From: an uncultured Haemophilus sp.
Lineage (GTDB): Bacteria; Pseudomonadota; Gammaproteobacteria; Enterobacterales; Pasteurellaceae
Assembly (NCBI RefSeq): GCF_905207935.1
Contig: NZ_CAJLNI010000038.1
Location: forward strand, 1 to 15,394
DNA length: 15,394 nt
Direction of reading: 5' to 3'
Numbering within the stretch: position 1 is the first letter of the stretch; every line of letters starts with the position of its first letter. Below are positions 1 to 6,426 of the stretch, one piece after another. The notes below the pieces were generated by a model. The model made no database searches. It had not been told where the DNA came from and worked only from the letters and a program-made list of their open reading frames with translations. Position numbers and translations under genes: made by a program.

Positions 1-1127
1 AAATTTTTGGTGCTTTAGGCGAAGAAAGAATGCATATTGCTCAGTTCGCCCAAGAGTCAAGTAACTTTGCCCAACCACAACGTAAAACCTTTAAAGATAT
101 TCAAATTGCAGGCCCCTTTAAAGTCTATATTGGTGATTCCGACCAAGCCTCCGAATTATTCTTTGTGTCTCGAGCAAATGGTCAACAAGAAATTTTACGA
201 TATATGCTTGACCACCCTTGGGTCTTATTGCTCTTGACCTTAATTATTACAACGCCTTTACTTTGGTGGTTTACGCATACTATCGTCAAACCTATTACCA
301 ATTTACAAAAGGCGGCTAATAGCGTGGCGTTAGGAAACTTTAAGGTTGATAATGAATTAACGAATCATGGTCCAGCAGAATTGCGAGAAGTAGGACAAAG
401 CTTTAACAAGATGTCGATTGCGATTGATAATCTGATTTCAAACCAACACAATCTGCTTTCATCTATTTCTCATGAATTAAAAACACCGTTGACGCGTTTG
501 CAACTTTCCACTGCTCTGGTTCGTCATCAAACAGGGGATATTGAACCAGTTAAACGCATTGAGAAAGAAATACAACGAATGGATAAAATGATCAGCGAGT
601 TGTTACTCATTTCTCGCCAACAAATGCATTCTCAAATGGAGCATAATTTATTTCCTATTAATCAGCTTTGGGATGATGTGATCAAAGATGCCTTATTTGA
701 AGCTGAGCAGCGCAAGATCGCCTGCGATGTCAATATTTCTATTTTACATCCTGAAAAACATATGATTTACGGCAACCTAAGCTTGCTTACCAGTGCGATT
801 GAAAACATTATTCGAAATGCACTGAAATATACGAAAGATCGTATTTTCTTAACCATTGATTTACATAAAAATGAGCAGGATGATAATTGCCTACAAATTC
901 GAGTAGATGATAATGGCTTAGGCCTACCACCAGAAGAGTTTGATAAAATCTTTAAGCCATTCTATCGAGTCGATGAAACTAGAACTCGAGCCACTGGCGG
1001 AACGGGATTAGGTTTAACGATTGTCTATAATGTTGTGAATGAGCACAATGGAAAAGTATGGGCTGAATCCAGCAATTTAGGTGGACTTGCCGTCACGATT
1101 CAACTCCCATTATGGAAGCAACATTAA
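1..1127 (+). CDS. cpxA: Envelope-stress sensor histidine kinase CpxA (5' end outside window)
   Basis: Inner-membrane sensor kinase of the Cpx envelope-stress system; it autophosphorylates on a histidine and passes phosphate to CpxR. The frame is open from the window edge (first full codon at base 3), so the ATG at 30 is internal and the N-terminus is missing. Seen in order: the end of the periplasmic domain (GPFKVY), a second membrane helix (about 219-275, WVLLLLTLIITTPLLWWF), a HAMP linker (KPITNLQKAAN), the H-box SISHELKTPLTRL with the phospho-acceptor His codon at 471-473, the N-box ENIIRNAL (about 801), the G1 box DDNGLGL (about 906), the F-box FKPFYR and the G2 box GGTGLGL (about 996). 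These blocks and the LGGL...LPL tail resemble E. coli CpxA closely. No core kinase motif is missing. cpxR would be expected just upstream, outside the window. A QseC/PhoR-type kinase is the alternative, but the match to CpxA is clear. Confidence 0.93.
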   Translation, partial: IFGALGEERMHIAQFAQESSNFAQPQRKTFKDIQIAGPFKVYIGDSDQASELFFVSRANGQQEILRYMLDHPWVLLLLTLIITTPLLWWFTHTIVKPITNLQKAANSVALGNFKVDNELTNHGPAELREVGQSFNKMSIAIDNLISNQHNLLSSISHELKTPLTRLQLSTALVRHQTGDIEPVKRIEKEIQRMDKMISELLLISRQQMHSQMEHNLFPINQLWDDVIKDALFEAEQRKIACDVNISILHPEKHMIYGNLSLLTSAIENIIRNALKYTKDRIFLTIDLHKNEQDDNCLQIRVDDNGLGLPPEEFDKIFKPFYRVDETRTRATGGTGLGLTIVYNVVNEHNGKVWAESSNLGGLAVTIQLPLWKQH

Positions 1128-1136
1128 TCCCAAAAT

Positions 1137-1166
1137 AAAAGGCGATATTTTCATATCGCCTTTTTC
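1137..1166. terminator. Bidirectional intrinsic terminator between cpxA and copA
   Basis: A perfect 8-bp stem GGCGATAT/ATATCGCC (1141-1148 and 1153-1160) with a TTTC loop is flanked by AAAA on the left and TTTTT on the right. It therefore has a U-run whichever strand is transcribed. It starts 9 nt after the cpxA stop and ends directly before the copA stop codon, so it can serve both convergent genes. Confidence 0.9.
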
Positions 1167-3335
1167 TTATTTAATTTTCACTCGTTTTAATCGCAATGCA
1201 TTGGATAGCACCGAAAGCGAACTCATCGCCATGGCTGCCCCAGCCAAAACAGGACTTAAGTAGCCCAATGCGGCAAGTGGAATACCTAACACATTATAAA
1301 TCAAAGCAAAGAATAAATTTTGTTTGATATTCTTTAATGTTGCACGGGAAATCATTAATCCATCAACTAACTGATCAACCGAATGTTGCATAAGCGTCGC
1401 CGATGCAGTTTGTTCTGCAACATCAGAACCCGATTTCATCGCAAAACTTACGTTAGCCATCGCTAATGCGGGTGCATCATTCACACCATCACCAACCATT
1501 GCCACCACTTTACCTTGCTGACGTAATGTTTCAATATAGGCCGCTTTGTCACGTGGACTACAATTACCCCGTGCGGTTTTCACACCAACTTGCTGAGCAA
1601 CATAATCAACGACAGATTGCTGATCGCCACTCATTATCACCACATCAATATTATGCTGATGCAAGCGCTGAATTGCTTGTAAGCTATCCTCTTTCAGACT
1701 GTCTGCTAATGCAAATGCACCGATTGGGTTGTCATCTACAGATACCGCAACAATACTCGCAATTTGCCAAATTTGAGGCATATTATCTGGTAAGGTTAAT
1801 TCACAATAAGCCGGCTTACCGACTTTAACCAAACCTATTCCATCAATATGAGCAGAAATACCCTGCCCCACTTCGGAATGAACTGAAAGTGCGGTCGGAA
1901 TTTCAAGTGATTTTTCCTGAGCCGTCAGGACTATTGCTTTAGCTAAAGGATGATTGGCATTTTGCTCAACGGAAGCTGCAATACGATATAAATCTTCCTC
2001 AGAATAGACCGCACTTTGTGGCTGCCAAACCTCTGCTATTTTGAGCTCTCCTTGAGTTAACGTTCCTGTTTTGTCTAATACCACCGTATCCACATGCGCC
2101 GCCTCTTCCATGGATGCCGCATCTTTAAACCAAATCCCTGCATTGACTGCTTTGCCCATTCCCACCATTATGGCAGCAGGTGTGGCAAGCCCTAACGCAC
2201 AAGGACAAGCAATAACTAACACAGCAACCGAATGAATTAAGGCAGTAACCCAATCACCTTTTATCCACCAGGTTAATCCAAATGTTATCGCAGAAATTAA
2301 TAACACGGCTGGCACAAATACAGCAGCAACTTTATCGGCAAAACGAGCAATCGGTGCTTTTGTACCTTGCGCCTCGGAAAGTGCTTTCATCATATCGCCC
2401 AATAGGGTTTGCTGACCGAGTTGATTGGCTCGATAAATAAGGCTACCTTGTGTCACCATTGCCCCCGCAAGCACAGGACTTTGAGACATTTTTTCTAATG
2501 GTTGAGATTCACCGGTTAAATGACTCTCATCACACCAACCACTCCCCTGTTCAACTACCCCATCCGCGGCAATACGTTCACCTTGATTAGCCCGTAAAAT
2601 ATCGCCTATTTTTACTTGATCAAGAGGAATCGTCTCCCAACGATTTTCACGTTGAACACTGACTTGTTTTGGGGTGAGCTGTAATAATAGCCCTAAACTA
2701 TTTAAGCTTTGTTTCTTCGTTCTTTCCTCAAGAAATTTCCCAAGGCTGACAAAACCAATGACCATCACCGATGCTTCAAAATAGACATGAGATGCGCCAT
2801 CATGCCCCATTGACTGATGATAAAAAAGCATAAAGACCGAATAGAGATAAATCGCCAACGTACCTGTACTCACTAGTACATCCATATTGGCTAAACCACC
2901 TCGAATACTACCAATCGCACCTTTATAAAAAGGAATGGCTAACCAAAGTTGCACAATGCTCGCAAGAACAAATTGCCACATTGGTGGCATCATCCAAGAA
3001 TGATGATTAAACATCATCCCGATCATTCCGATTAAAAAAGGAATGTTAATGAACAAAAGCAACCATAAACGCGGACTAATCTTCGTTTCATTGGGCGTGC
3101 TAGGCAACACATTTTGCTTTAGAATGCCATTAAATCCCGCTTTTTGAATAATTGTTAAAATATCTTGTTCTGAAGCCTGAGATGAATCAAATACTACGTG
3201 CGCTTCCTCTGCCGCAAAATTCACGCCTGCGTCAGAGACAAAATCATTTCGATTCAATACTTTCTCAATCCGATTAGCACAGGATTGGCAGGTCATCCCC
3301 TCGATTTGAATGGCTATTTTTTTATTCTGTTGCAT
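1167..3335 (-). CDS. copA: Cu(I)-exporting P1B-type ATPase CopA
   Basis: Pumps Cu(I) out of the cytoplasm using ATP; 722 aa with the chosen start. One N-terminal heavy-metal domain with GMTCQSC (Cys16, Cys19) is followed by paired membrane helices, the TGES actuator motif (274-277), the metal-binding CPC motif in ACPCALG (377-379), the phosphorylated aspartate in DKTGTLT (Asp421), the HP motif (462-463) and GDGVNDAP (615-622). The late helices carry YN (680-681) and MSSLS (from 704), the P1B-1 signature for Cu(I)/Ag(I) rather than Zn/Cd. An upstream in-frame TTG at 3362 would add 9 residues; I chose the ATG at 3335 because it has AGG five to six bases upstream and gives the family's usual length. 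The start lies inside the 3' end of copZ (14-nt overlap), suggesting translational coupling. Expression is probably from the CueR promoter at 3572-3602. Confidence 0.95.
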   Translation of the reverse strand: MQQNKKIAIQIEGMTCQSCANRIEKVLNRNDFVSDAGVNFAAEEAHVVFDSSQASEQDILTIIQKAGFNGILKQNVLPSTPNETKISPRLWLLLFINIPFLIGMIGMMFNHHSWMMPPMWQFVLASIVQLWLAIPFYKGAIGSIRGGLANMDVLVSTGTLAIYLYSVFMLFYHQSMGHDGASHVYFEASVMVIGFVSLGKFLEERTKKQSLNSLGLLLQLTPKQVSVQRENRWETIPLDQVKIGDILRANQGERIAADGVVEQGSGWCDESHLTGESQPLEKMSQSPVLAGAMVTQGSLIYRANQLGQQTLLGDMMKALSEAQGTKAPIARFADKVAAVFVPAVLLISAITFGLTWWIKGDWVTALIHSVAVLVIACPCALGLATPAAIMVGMGKAVNAGIWFKDAASMEEAAHVDTVVLDKTGTLTQGELKIAEVWQPQSAVYSEEDLYRIAASVEQNANHPLAKAIVLTAQEKSLEIPTALSVHSEVGQGISAHIDGIGLVKVGKPAYCELTLPDNMPQIWQIASIVAVSVDDNPIGAFALADSLKEDSLQAIQRLHQHNIDVVIMSGDQQSVVDYVAQQVGVKTARGNCSPRDKAAYIETLRQQGKVVAMVGDGVNDAPALAMANVSFAMKSGSDVAEQTASATLMQHSVDQLVDGLMISRATLKNIKQNLFFALIYNVLGIPLAALGYLSPVLAGAAMAMSSLSVLSNALRLKRVKIK

Positions 3336-3531
3336 AAAAACCTGCGTCTTCAATTGTTTCAATTAATTGTGGAATACTGACCGCACTTTCATCAAAGGTA
3401 ACTACTGCTTTACCGTCATCAAGTGTCACTACGGCTTTTTCTACGCCATTAAGCTCTTCCAATACTCTAGTGACGCTTTTCACACAACCACCACAAGTCA
3501 TTCCTGTTACATGTAATGTAATTGATTTCAT
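3322..3531 (-). CDS. copZ: CopZ-like copper chaperone (single heavy-metal-associated domain)
   Basis: A 69-aa cytosolic protein made of one heavy-metal-associated domain, with the metal-binding loop GMTCGGC (Cys13 and Cys16) and the family's usual beta-alpha-beta pattern ending GFYATE. It has no signal peptide, so a periplasmic MerP role is unlikely, although such proteins are often annotated as MerP-like mercury scavengers. Its place as first gene before copA, behind a CueR-type promoter, supports delivery of Cu(I) to CopA. The start has a strong Shine-Dalgarno AGGAG (about 3537-3541). In E. coli a CopZ-like product is made by frameshifting within copA; here it is a separate gene. The 3' end overlaps copA by 14 nt. 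It also contains one uptake signal core (3380-3388). Confidence 0.85.
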   Translation of the reverse strand: MKSITLHVTGMTCGGCVKSVTRVLEELNGVEKAVVTLDDGKAVVTFDESAVSIPQLIETIEDAGFYATE

Positions 3532-3547
3532 ATTTACTCCTTAATTA

Positions 3548-3576
3548 TTGATATAGATTGAAATTAAGCTTACTAT
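3548..3576 (+). promoter_or_regulatory. Candidate cueR promoter, overlapping the copZ -10
   Basis: TTGATA (3548-3553), a 17-bp spacer and TACTAT (3571-3576) form a good sigma-70 promoter pointing at cueR. Transcription would start near 3583, inside the CueR dyad, so bound CueR would be expected to repress its own gene. The -10 overlaps the opposite-strand -10 of copZA. Confidence 0.6.
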
Positions 3577-3602
3577 AAACCTTAACATAAGGTTAAGGTC
3601 AA
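3572..3602 (-). promoter_or_regulatory. CueR-activated promoter of copZ-copA (19-bp spacer)
   Basis: Read on the - strand, the -35 is TTGACC (complement of 3597-3602) and the -10 is TATAGT (complement of 3572-3577), separated by exactly 19 bp. An overlong 19-bp spacer holding a dyad is the hallmark of promoters activated by MerR-family regulators through DNA untwisting. The start of transcription would lie near 3565, followed by the copZ ribosome binding site. Confidence 0.85.
3579..3599. promoter_or_regulatory. CueR operator dyad
   Basis: The dyad ACCTTAA-N7-TTAAGGT has perfect 7-bp arms (8 bp counting the next C/G pair). It has the 7-7-7 architecture of the E. coli CueR site (ACCTTCC-N7-GGAAGGT) and differs only in the inner two bases of each arm. 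It lies within the copZ promoter spacer and just downstream of the likely cueR -10. Confidence 0.85.
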
Positions 3603-3611
3603 GGATTTTTT

Positions 3612-3998
3612 ATGAACATTAGTGAAGTGGCAAAATTAGTCGGTTTATCAAGTAAACAAATTCGGGATTATGAAAAGTCCGGCTTATTAAAGACTGCACA
3701 GAGAAGCCTTTCTGGTTATCGCCATTATGAAGAAAAGGATTTAGAACGACTACGTTTTATTCGTCACTCTCGAGATGTTGGGTTCTCACTCCAACAAATT
3801 CAACAGCTTTTGCAATTACAGGATAATCCCAATCGTAGTAGTCGAGAAGTTAAAGCACTTACGACGCAGCATATTAAAGCATTGAATGAGCAAATTCATC
3901 ACTTGCAAAAAATGGTAGAGGAATTAGAACGATGGCATAACGCTTGTCAGGGCAATGATTACCCTGAATGCAGTATTTTGGAAGGATTAAAAGGATAA
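3612..3998 (+). CDS. cueR: Copper-responsive MerR-family activator CueR
   Basis: A 128-aa cytosolic Cu(I) sensor that activates copper export genes. An N-terminal winged helix-turn-helix (NISEVAKLVGLSSKQIRDYEKSGLL, given here only as a landmark at residues 2-26; key residues Ile3, Arg18, Tyr20, Glu21) is followed by RYH-type contact residues (Gly35, Tyr36, Arg37), a dimerisation coiled coil (about 80-108) and a metal loop. Cys112 and Cys120 are spaced C-x7-C as in E. coli CueR, and residue 77 is Ser, the feature separating +1 metal sensors from Zn(II)/Hg(II) sensors, which carry Cys there. All three fall at exactly the E. coli numbers. The start ATG has AAGGA (3601-3605) six bases upstream. 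It diverges from copZ-copA. Its stop lies 1 nt from the metJ stop on the other strand. Confidence 0.93.
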   Translation: MNISEVAKLVGLSSKQIRDYEKSGLLKTAQRSLSGYRHYEEKDLERLRFIRHSRDVGFSLQQIQQLLQLQDNPNRSSREVKALTTQHIKALNEQIHHLQKMVEELERWHNACQGNDYPECSILEGLKG

Positions 3999-3999
3999 A

Positions 4000-4317
4000 T
4001 TAATATTCCCAGCTTTCAGGATCGATGCCTAAATCACGCATGATCTCTTTGGCATTTTCAGGAATCTCATCATGGCGTTCTTTCATTAAATCTGCATCAG
4101 TCGGTAATGGCTGACCCGTAAAAGCATGCAGGAATGCCTCACAAAGCAATTCACTATTTGTTGCATGGCGCAAGCTTTTTAACTGACGACGCGTACGCTC
4201 GTTTGTCAGAATTTCCAATACTTTAATTGGAATAGAAACTGTAATTTTTTTGACTTGCTCGCTCTTTTTGCCATGCTCTGCATAAGGGCTAATATATTTG
4301 CCATCCCAGTTTGCCAT
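4000..4317 (-). CDS. metJ: Methionine regulon repressor MetJ
   Basis: A 105-aa ribbon-helix-helix repressor that uses S-adenosylmethionine as corepressor to shut methionine biosynthesis genes. Length and sequence match E. coli MetJ nearly throughout: the SPYAEHGKKSEQVKKITVSI block includes the DNA-contact Lys24 and Thr26 (numbering with Met1), and HATNSELLCEAFLHAFTG and the terminal ESWEY are also kept. The ATG has AAGG about six bases upstream. In E. coli metJ is divergent from metB; here the divergent neighbour is aqpZ and no methionine gene is present, so MetJ acts in trans. Met-box-like 8-mers at 4383-4406 suggest autorepression. No terminator hairpin separates it from cueR. Confidence 0.96.
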   Translation of the reverse strand: MANWDGKYISPYAEHGKKSEQVKKITVSIPIKVLEILTNERTRRQLKSLRHATNSELLCEAFLHAFTGQPLPTDADLMKERHDEIPENAKEIMRDLGIDPESWEY

Positions 4318-4382
4318 AATGCACCTTAAATAACCTGATAATTTATCCGTATTTTAATGAAAAATAAGCAAAATGACAATCT

Positions 4383-4406
4383 AGACGGCTAAAAGTATAG
4401 CATGCT
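4383..4406 (-). promoter_or_regulatory. Candidate MetJ operator (tandem met boxes) over the metJ -10
   Basis: Three contiguous 8-mers, AGACGGCT, AAAAGTAT and AGCATGCT, match the met box AGACGTCT at 7, 5 and 4 of 8 positions. On the - strand the middle of the array contains TATACT (complement of 4394-4399), a good -10 for metJ with no clear -35. MetJ bound here would cover the -10 and start site. Two or more adjacent weak boxes are normal for MetJ, but the outer two are close to chance level. Confidence 0.5.
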
Positions 4407-4412
4407 ATTTCC

Positions 4413-4437
4413 CTTACATTCACTTACAAACATTTAC
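4413..4437 (-). promoter_or_regulatory. Candidate triple CpxR box upstream of metJ/aqpZ
   Basis: On the - strand GTAAA-N5-GTAAG-N5-GTAAG occurs (complements of 4433-4437, 4423-4427 and 4413-4417), three 5-mers spaced exactly 10 bp apart. The E. coli CpxR consensus is GTAAA-N5-GTAAA. It sits over the expected -35 region of metJ and about 110 bp upstream of the aqpZ start codon. Confidence 0.4.
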
Positions 4438-4544
4438 AATAATTTGCAGAACTAAAAACCATTACCTTTGACTAAATACCCGTTGCATTCGCAATGCATT
4501 ATTGTTATTTGAAGATAACGACATGTTTAATATTGAGGTCTATT

Positions 4545-5234
4545 ATGTCAAAAAAACTTTTTGCTGAATTCTTCGGCACATTTTGGTTAGTGTTTGGTGG
4601 TTGTGGTAGTGCAATCTTTGCCGCTTCTGTCAACCTAGGTATCGGTTATGTGGGCGTTGCATTTGCCTTCGGTTTAACCGTATTAACCATGGCTTACGCT
4701 GTAGGTCACATTTCTGGTGGTCACTTTAATCCAGCTGTAACACTTGGTTTAGTGGCTGGCGGCCGCTTCTCTGCGAAAGATGCTCTTCCATACATTATTT
4801 CTCAAGTAGTTGGTGGTTTAGTCGCGGGTGCTGCACTTTATCTTATCGCTTCAGGTAAAGCTGGCTTTGATGTGACTGCAGGTTTTGCATCTAACGGTTA
4901 CGGTGAGCATTCTCCTGAAGGTTATTCTTTAGAAGCGGTATTTGTAGCAGAAGTATTATTGACTGCATTCTTCTTATTAATCATCATGGGTTCAACGCAT
5001 AAAAATGCAGCTGCAGGTTTTGCGCCGATCGCAATTGGTTTAGGTTTAACTTTAATCCACTTAATCAGCATTCCTGTATCAAATACCTCTGTAAACCCGG
5101 CTCGTAGTACTGCTGTTGCGCTATTTCAAGGTTCTTGGGCAATCGACCAATTATGGTTATTCTGGGTTGCGCCGATTATCGGTGGTATTTTAGGTGGTAT
5201 TATCTACCGCACTTTATTAGCGAAAAATAACTAA
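4545..5234 (+). CDS. aqpZ: Aquaporin Z, water channel
   Basis: A 229-aa tetrameric inner-membrane water channel of the MIP family with six membrane helices and two half-helices. The two NPA motifs are at 62-64 (GGHFNPAVT) and 184-186 (SVNPARS). The selectivity-filter residues align with E. coli AqpZ as Phe42, His172, Thr181 and Arg187, the water-specific F/H/T/R set rather than a glycerol facilitator filter. The frame is open upstream to an ATG at 4494, but I chose 4545 because GAGG (4535-4538) lies six bases before it and the protein then starts MSKKLFAEFFGTF like its relatives; the upstream ATG has no ribosome binding site and falls in a hairpin. It diverges from metJ and has its own strong terminator. 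The last codons carry an uptake signal core (5206-5214). Confidence 0.95.
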   Translation: MSKKLFAEFFGTFWLVFGGCGSAIFAASVNLGIGYVGVAFAFGLTVLTMAYAVGHISGGHFNPAVTLGLVAGGRFSAKDALPYIISQVVGGLVAGAALYLIASGKAGFDVTAGFASNGYGEHSPEGYSLEAVFVAEVLLTAFFLLIIMGSTHKNAAAGFAPIAIGLGLTLIHLISIPVSNTSVNPARSTAVALFQGSWAIDQLWLFWVAPIIGGILGGIIYRTLLAKNN

Positions 5235-5255
5235 GATTTCGTTTCATAGAAAAAG

Positions 5256-5287
5256 AAGAAGGCATCATTAGATGCCTTCTTTTTTTA
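5256..5287 (+). terminator. Intrinsic terminator of aqpZ
   Basis: A perfect 9-bp stem GAAGGCATC/GATGCCTTC (5258-5266 and 5271-5279) with loop ATTA is followed by eight T residues. It lies 21 nt after the aqpZ stop. Confidence 0.93.
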
Positions 5288-5312
5288 TTTTTTATATTGT
5301 GTAATCCAAATA

Positions 5313-5341
5313 TATAAATAAAAACCACCTTTCGGTGGTTT
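5313..5341 (-). terminator. Intrinsic terminator of galU
   Basis: Stem AAACCACC/GGTGGTTT (5322-5329 and 5334-5341) with a 4-nt loop; read on the - strand it is followed by TTATTTATATA. It starts 8 nt after the galU stop. Confidence 0.88.
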
Positions 5342-5348
5342 CAGTCAA

Positions 5349-6236
5349 TTATAAGGTTTTTGCAAGATCTTTTAGGAAAGCTTTAAACTCTTTACCTAAT
5401 TTATCATGACGAAGACCATATTCTACAAAAGCTTCCATATAGCCAATCTTGTCACCACAGTCAAAGCTTCTGCCTGTCATATGGAACGCTTCAACGGTCT
5501 CTTTCTCAATAAGCATATCGATCGCATCCGTTAATTGGATTTCATCACCCACGCCAACAGGTGTTTTTTCTAATAAATCCCAAATCGCAGCAGAGAACAC
5601 ATAACGACCTACAACGGCAAGATTTGATGGCGCCTCTTCAACAGATGGTTTTTCAACAATGCTGTTAATTTTAACGCTATCGCCACCTTTCAATTCTATG
5701 CCACCACAATCCGCAATACCATAACTACTCACTTCATCAGCAGCAACAGGCGCTACCATAATTTGGCTTGCTTGTGTTTCTTTAAAACGCTTAATCATTG
5801 CTGAAAGATTTTCTTTCTTTTGATTTGCCGTAAAATCCGCTAAAAGCACATCAGGTAACACTACAGCAAATGGCTCGTTTCCAACAACTGGACGACCACA
5901 TAACACCGCATGCCCCAAACCTTTCGCATTACCTTGACGAACGTGCATGATGGTTACATCTTTAGGACAAATAGAACGAACTTCTTCCAAAAGTTGACGT
6001 TTAACACGTTTCTCAAGCATGGTTTCCAACTCAAAAGACGTATCAAAGTGGTTTTCAATCGCATTTTTAGAAGAATGTGTGACTAACACGATTTCTTTAA
6101 TTCCTGCTGCAACACACTCATTCACAACATATTGAATAAGTGGTTTATCCACAAGCGTTAACATTTCTTTTGGAATCGCTTTTGTTGCTGGCAACATACG
6201 GGTGCCTAAGCCGGCTACGGGAATAATTGCTTTCAT
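5349..6236 (-). CDS. galU: UTP-glucose-1-phosphate uridylyltransferase GalU
   Basis: A cytosolic enzyme that makes UDP-glucose from UTP and glucose-1-phosphate, the precursor for lipooligosaccharide and other surface glycans and for galactose interconversion. 295 aa. The nucleotide-binding start PVAGLGTRMLPATKAIPKEM (7-25) carries the Gly-rich loop and the Lys/Glu pair; VLPDVLL (127-132) holds the metal-binding Asp, and VEKP (194-197), GRYV (210-213) and CGDKIGY (260-266) are also typical. The ATG has AAGGA about six bases upstream. A candidate promoter is at 6348-6376. The leader contains several ANGGA motifs next to csrA. It lies downstream of csrA on the same strand but 225 nt away, so it is probably transcribed separately. 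Confidence 0.96.
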   Translation of the reverse strand: MKAIIPVAGLGTRMLPATKAIPKEMLTLVDKPLIQYVVNECVAAGIKEIVLVTHSSKNAIENHFDTSFELETMLEKRVKRQLLEEVRSICPKDVTIMHVRQGNAKGLGHAVLCGRPVVGNEPFAVVLPDVLLADFTANQKKENLSAMIKRFKETQASQIMVAPVAADEVSSYGIADCGGIELKGGDSVKINSIVEKPSVEEAPSNLAVVGRYVFSAAIWDLLEKTPVGVGDEIQLTDAIDMLIEKETVEAFHMTGRSFDCGDKIGYMEAFVEYGLRHDKLGKEFKAFLKDLAKTL

Positions 6237-6262
6237 TGATTTTCCTTTTTGTTTAAATATTC

Positions 6263-6299
6263 AATGACCACACTTCTGTAACACAAAAGTGCGGTCATT
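6263..6299. repeat. Inverted pair of uptake signal sequences in the galU leader
   Basis: AATGACCACACTT (6263-6275) and AAGTGCGGTCATT (6287-6299) form a 13-bp dyad with one mismatch and an 11-nt loop. The right arm contains a perfect uptake core (6287-6295); the left arm contains a one-mismatch core. Neither side has a clean U-run, so it is a structured leader element or weak terminator rather than a clear one. Confidence 0.7.
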
Positions 6300-6347
6300 A
6301 TTTATTAAATTTTGATAGATTTAAGTTGGAAAAGTTCCTTCTCTACC

Positions 6348-6376
6348 TTTATAACTCAAATTCCGTTATTTTTAAA
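6348..6376 (-). promoter_or_regulatory. Possible galU promoter
   Basis: On the - strand TTTAAA (complement of 6371-6376), a 17-bp spacer and TATAAA (complement of 6348-6353) match sigma-70 at 4/6 and 5/6. It would give a leader of roughly 100 nt. The region is AT-rich, so chance matches are likely. Confidence 0.3.
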
Positions 6377-6426
6377 ATCTTGCAAACCAATGGGTTTAAT
6401 TTTTTGAAAAACGTTAATTAAATTAT

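Noticed and set aside
1466..1828. 120-aa open frame antisense to copA
   Set aside because: Low-complexity His/Pro/Gln-rich translation, no ribosome binding site, and it mirrors the copA reading frame.
3336..3362. CopA start at TTG 3362
   Set aside because: The ATG at 3335 has a Shine-Dalgarno and gives the expected 722 aa; the extension MKQLKTQVF has no family counterpart.
4494..4544. N-terminal 17-residue extension of AqpZ from an upstream ATG
   Set aside because: No ribosome binding site before 4494, the ATG lies inside a hairpin, and the ATG at 4545 has GAGG and the family N-terminus.
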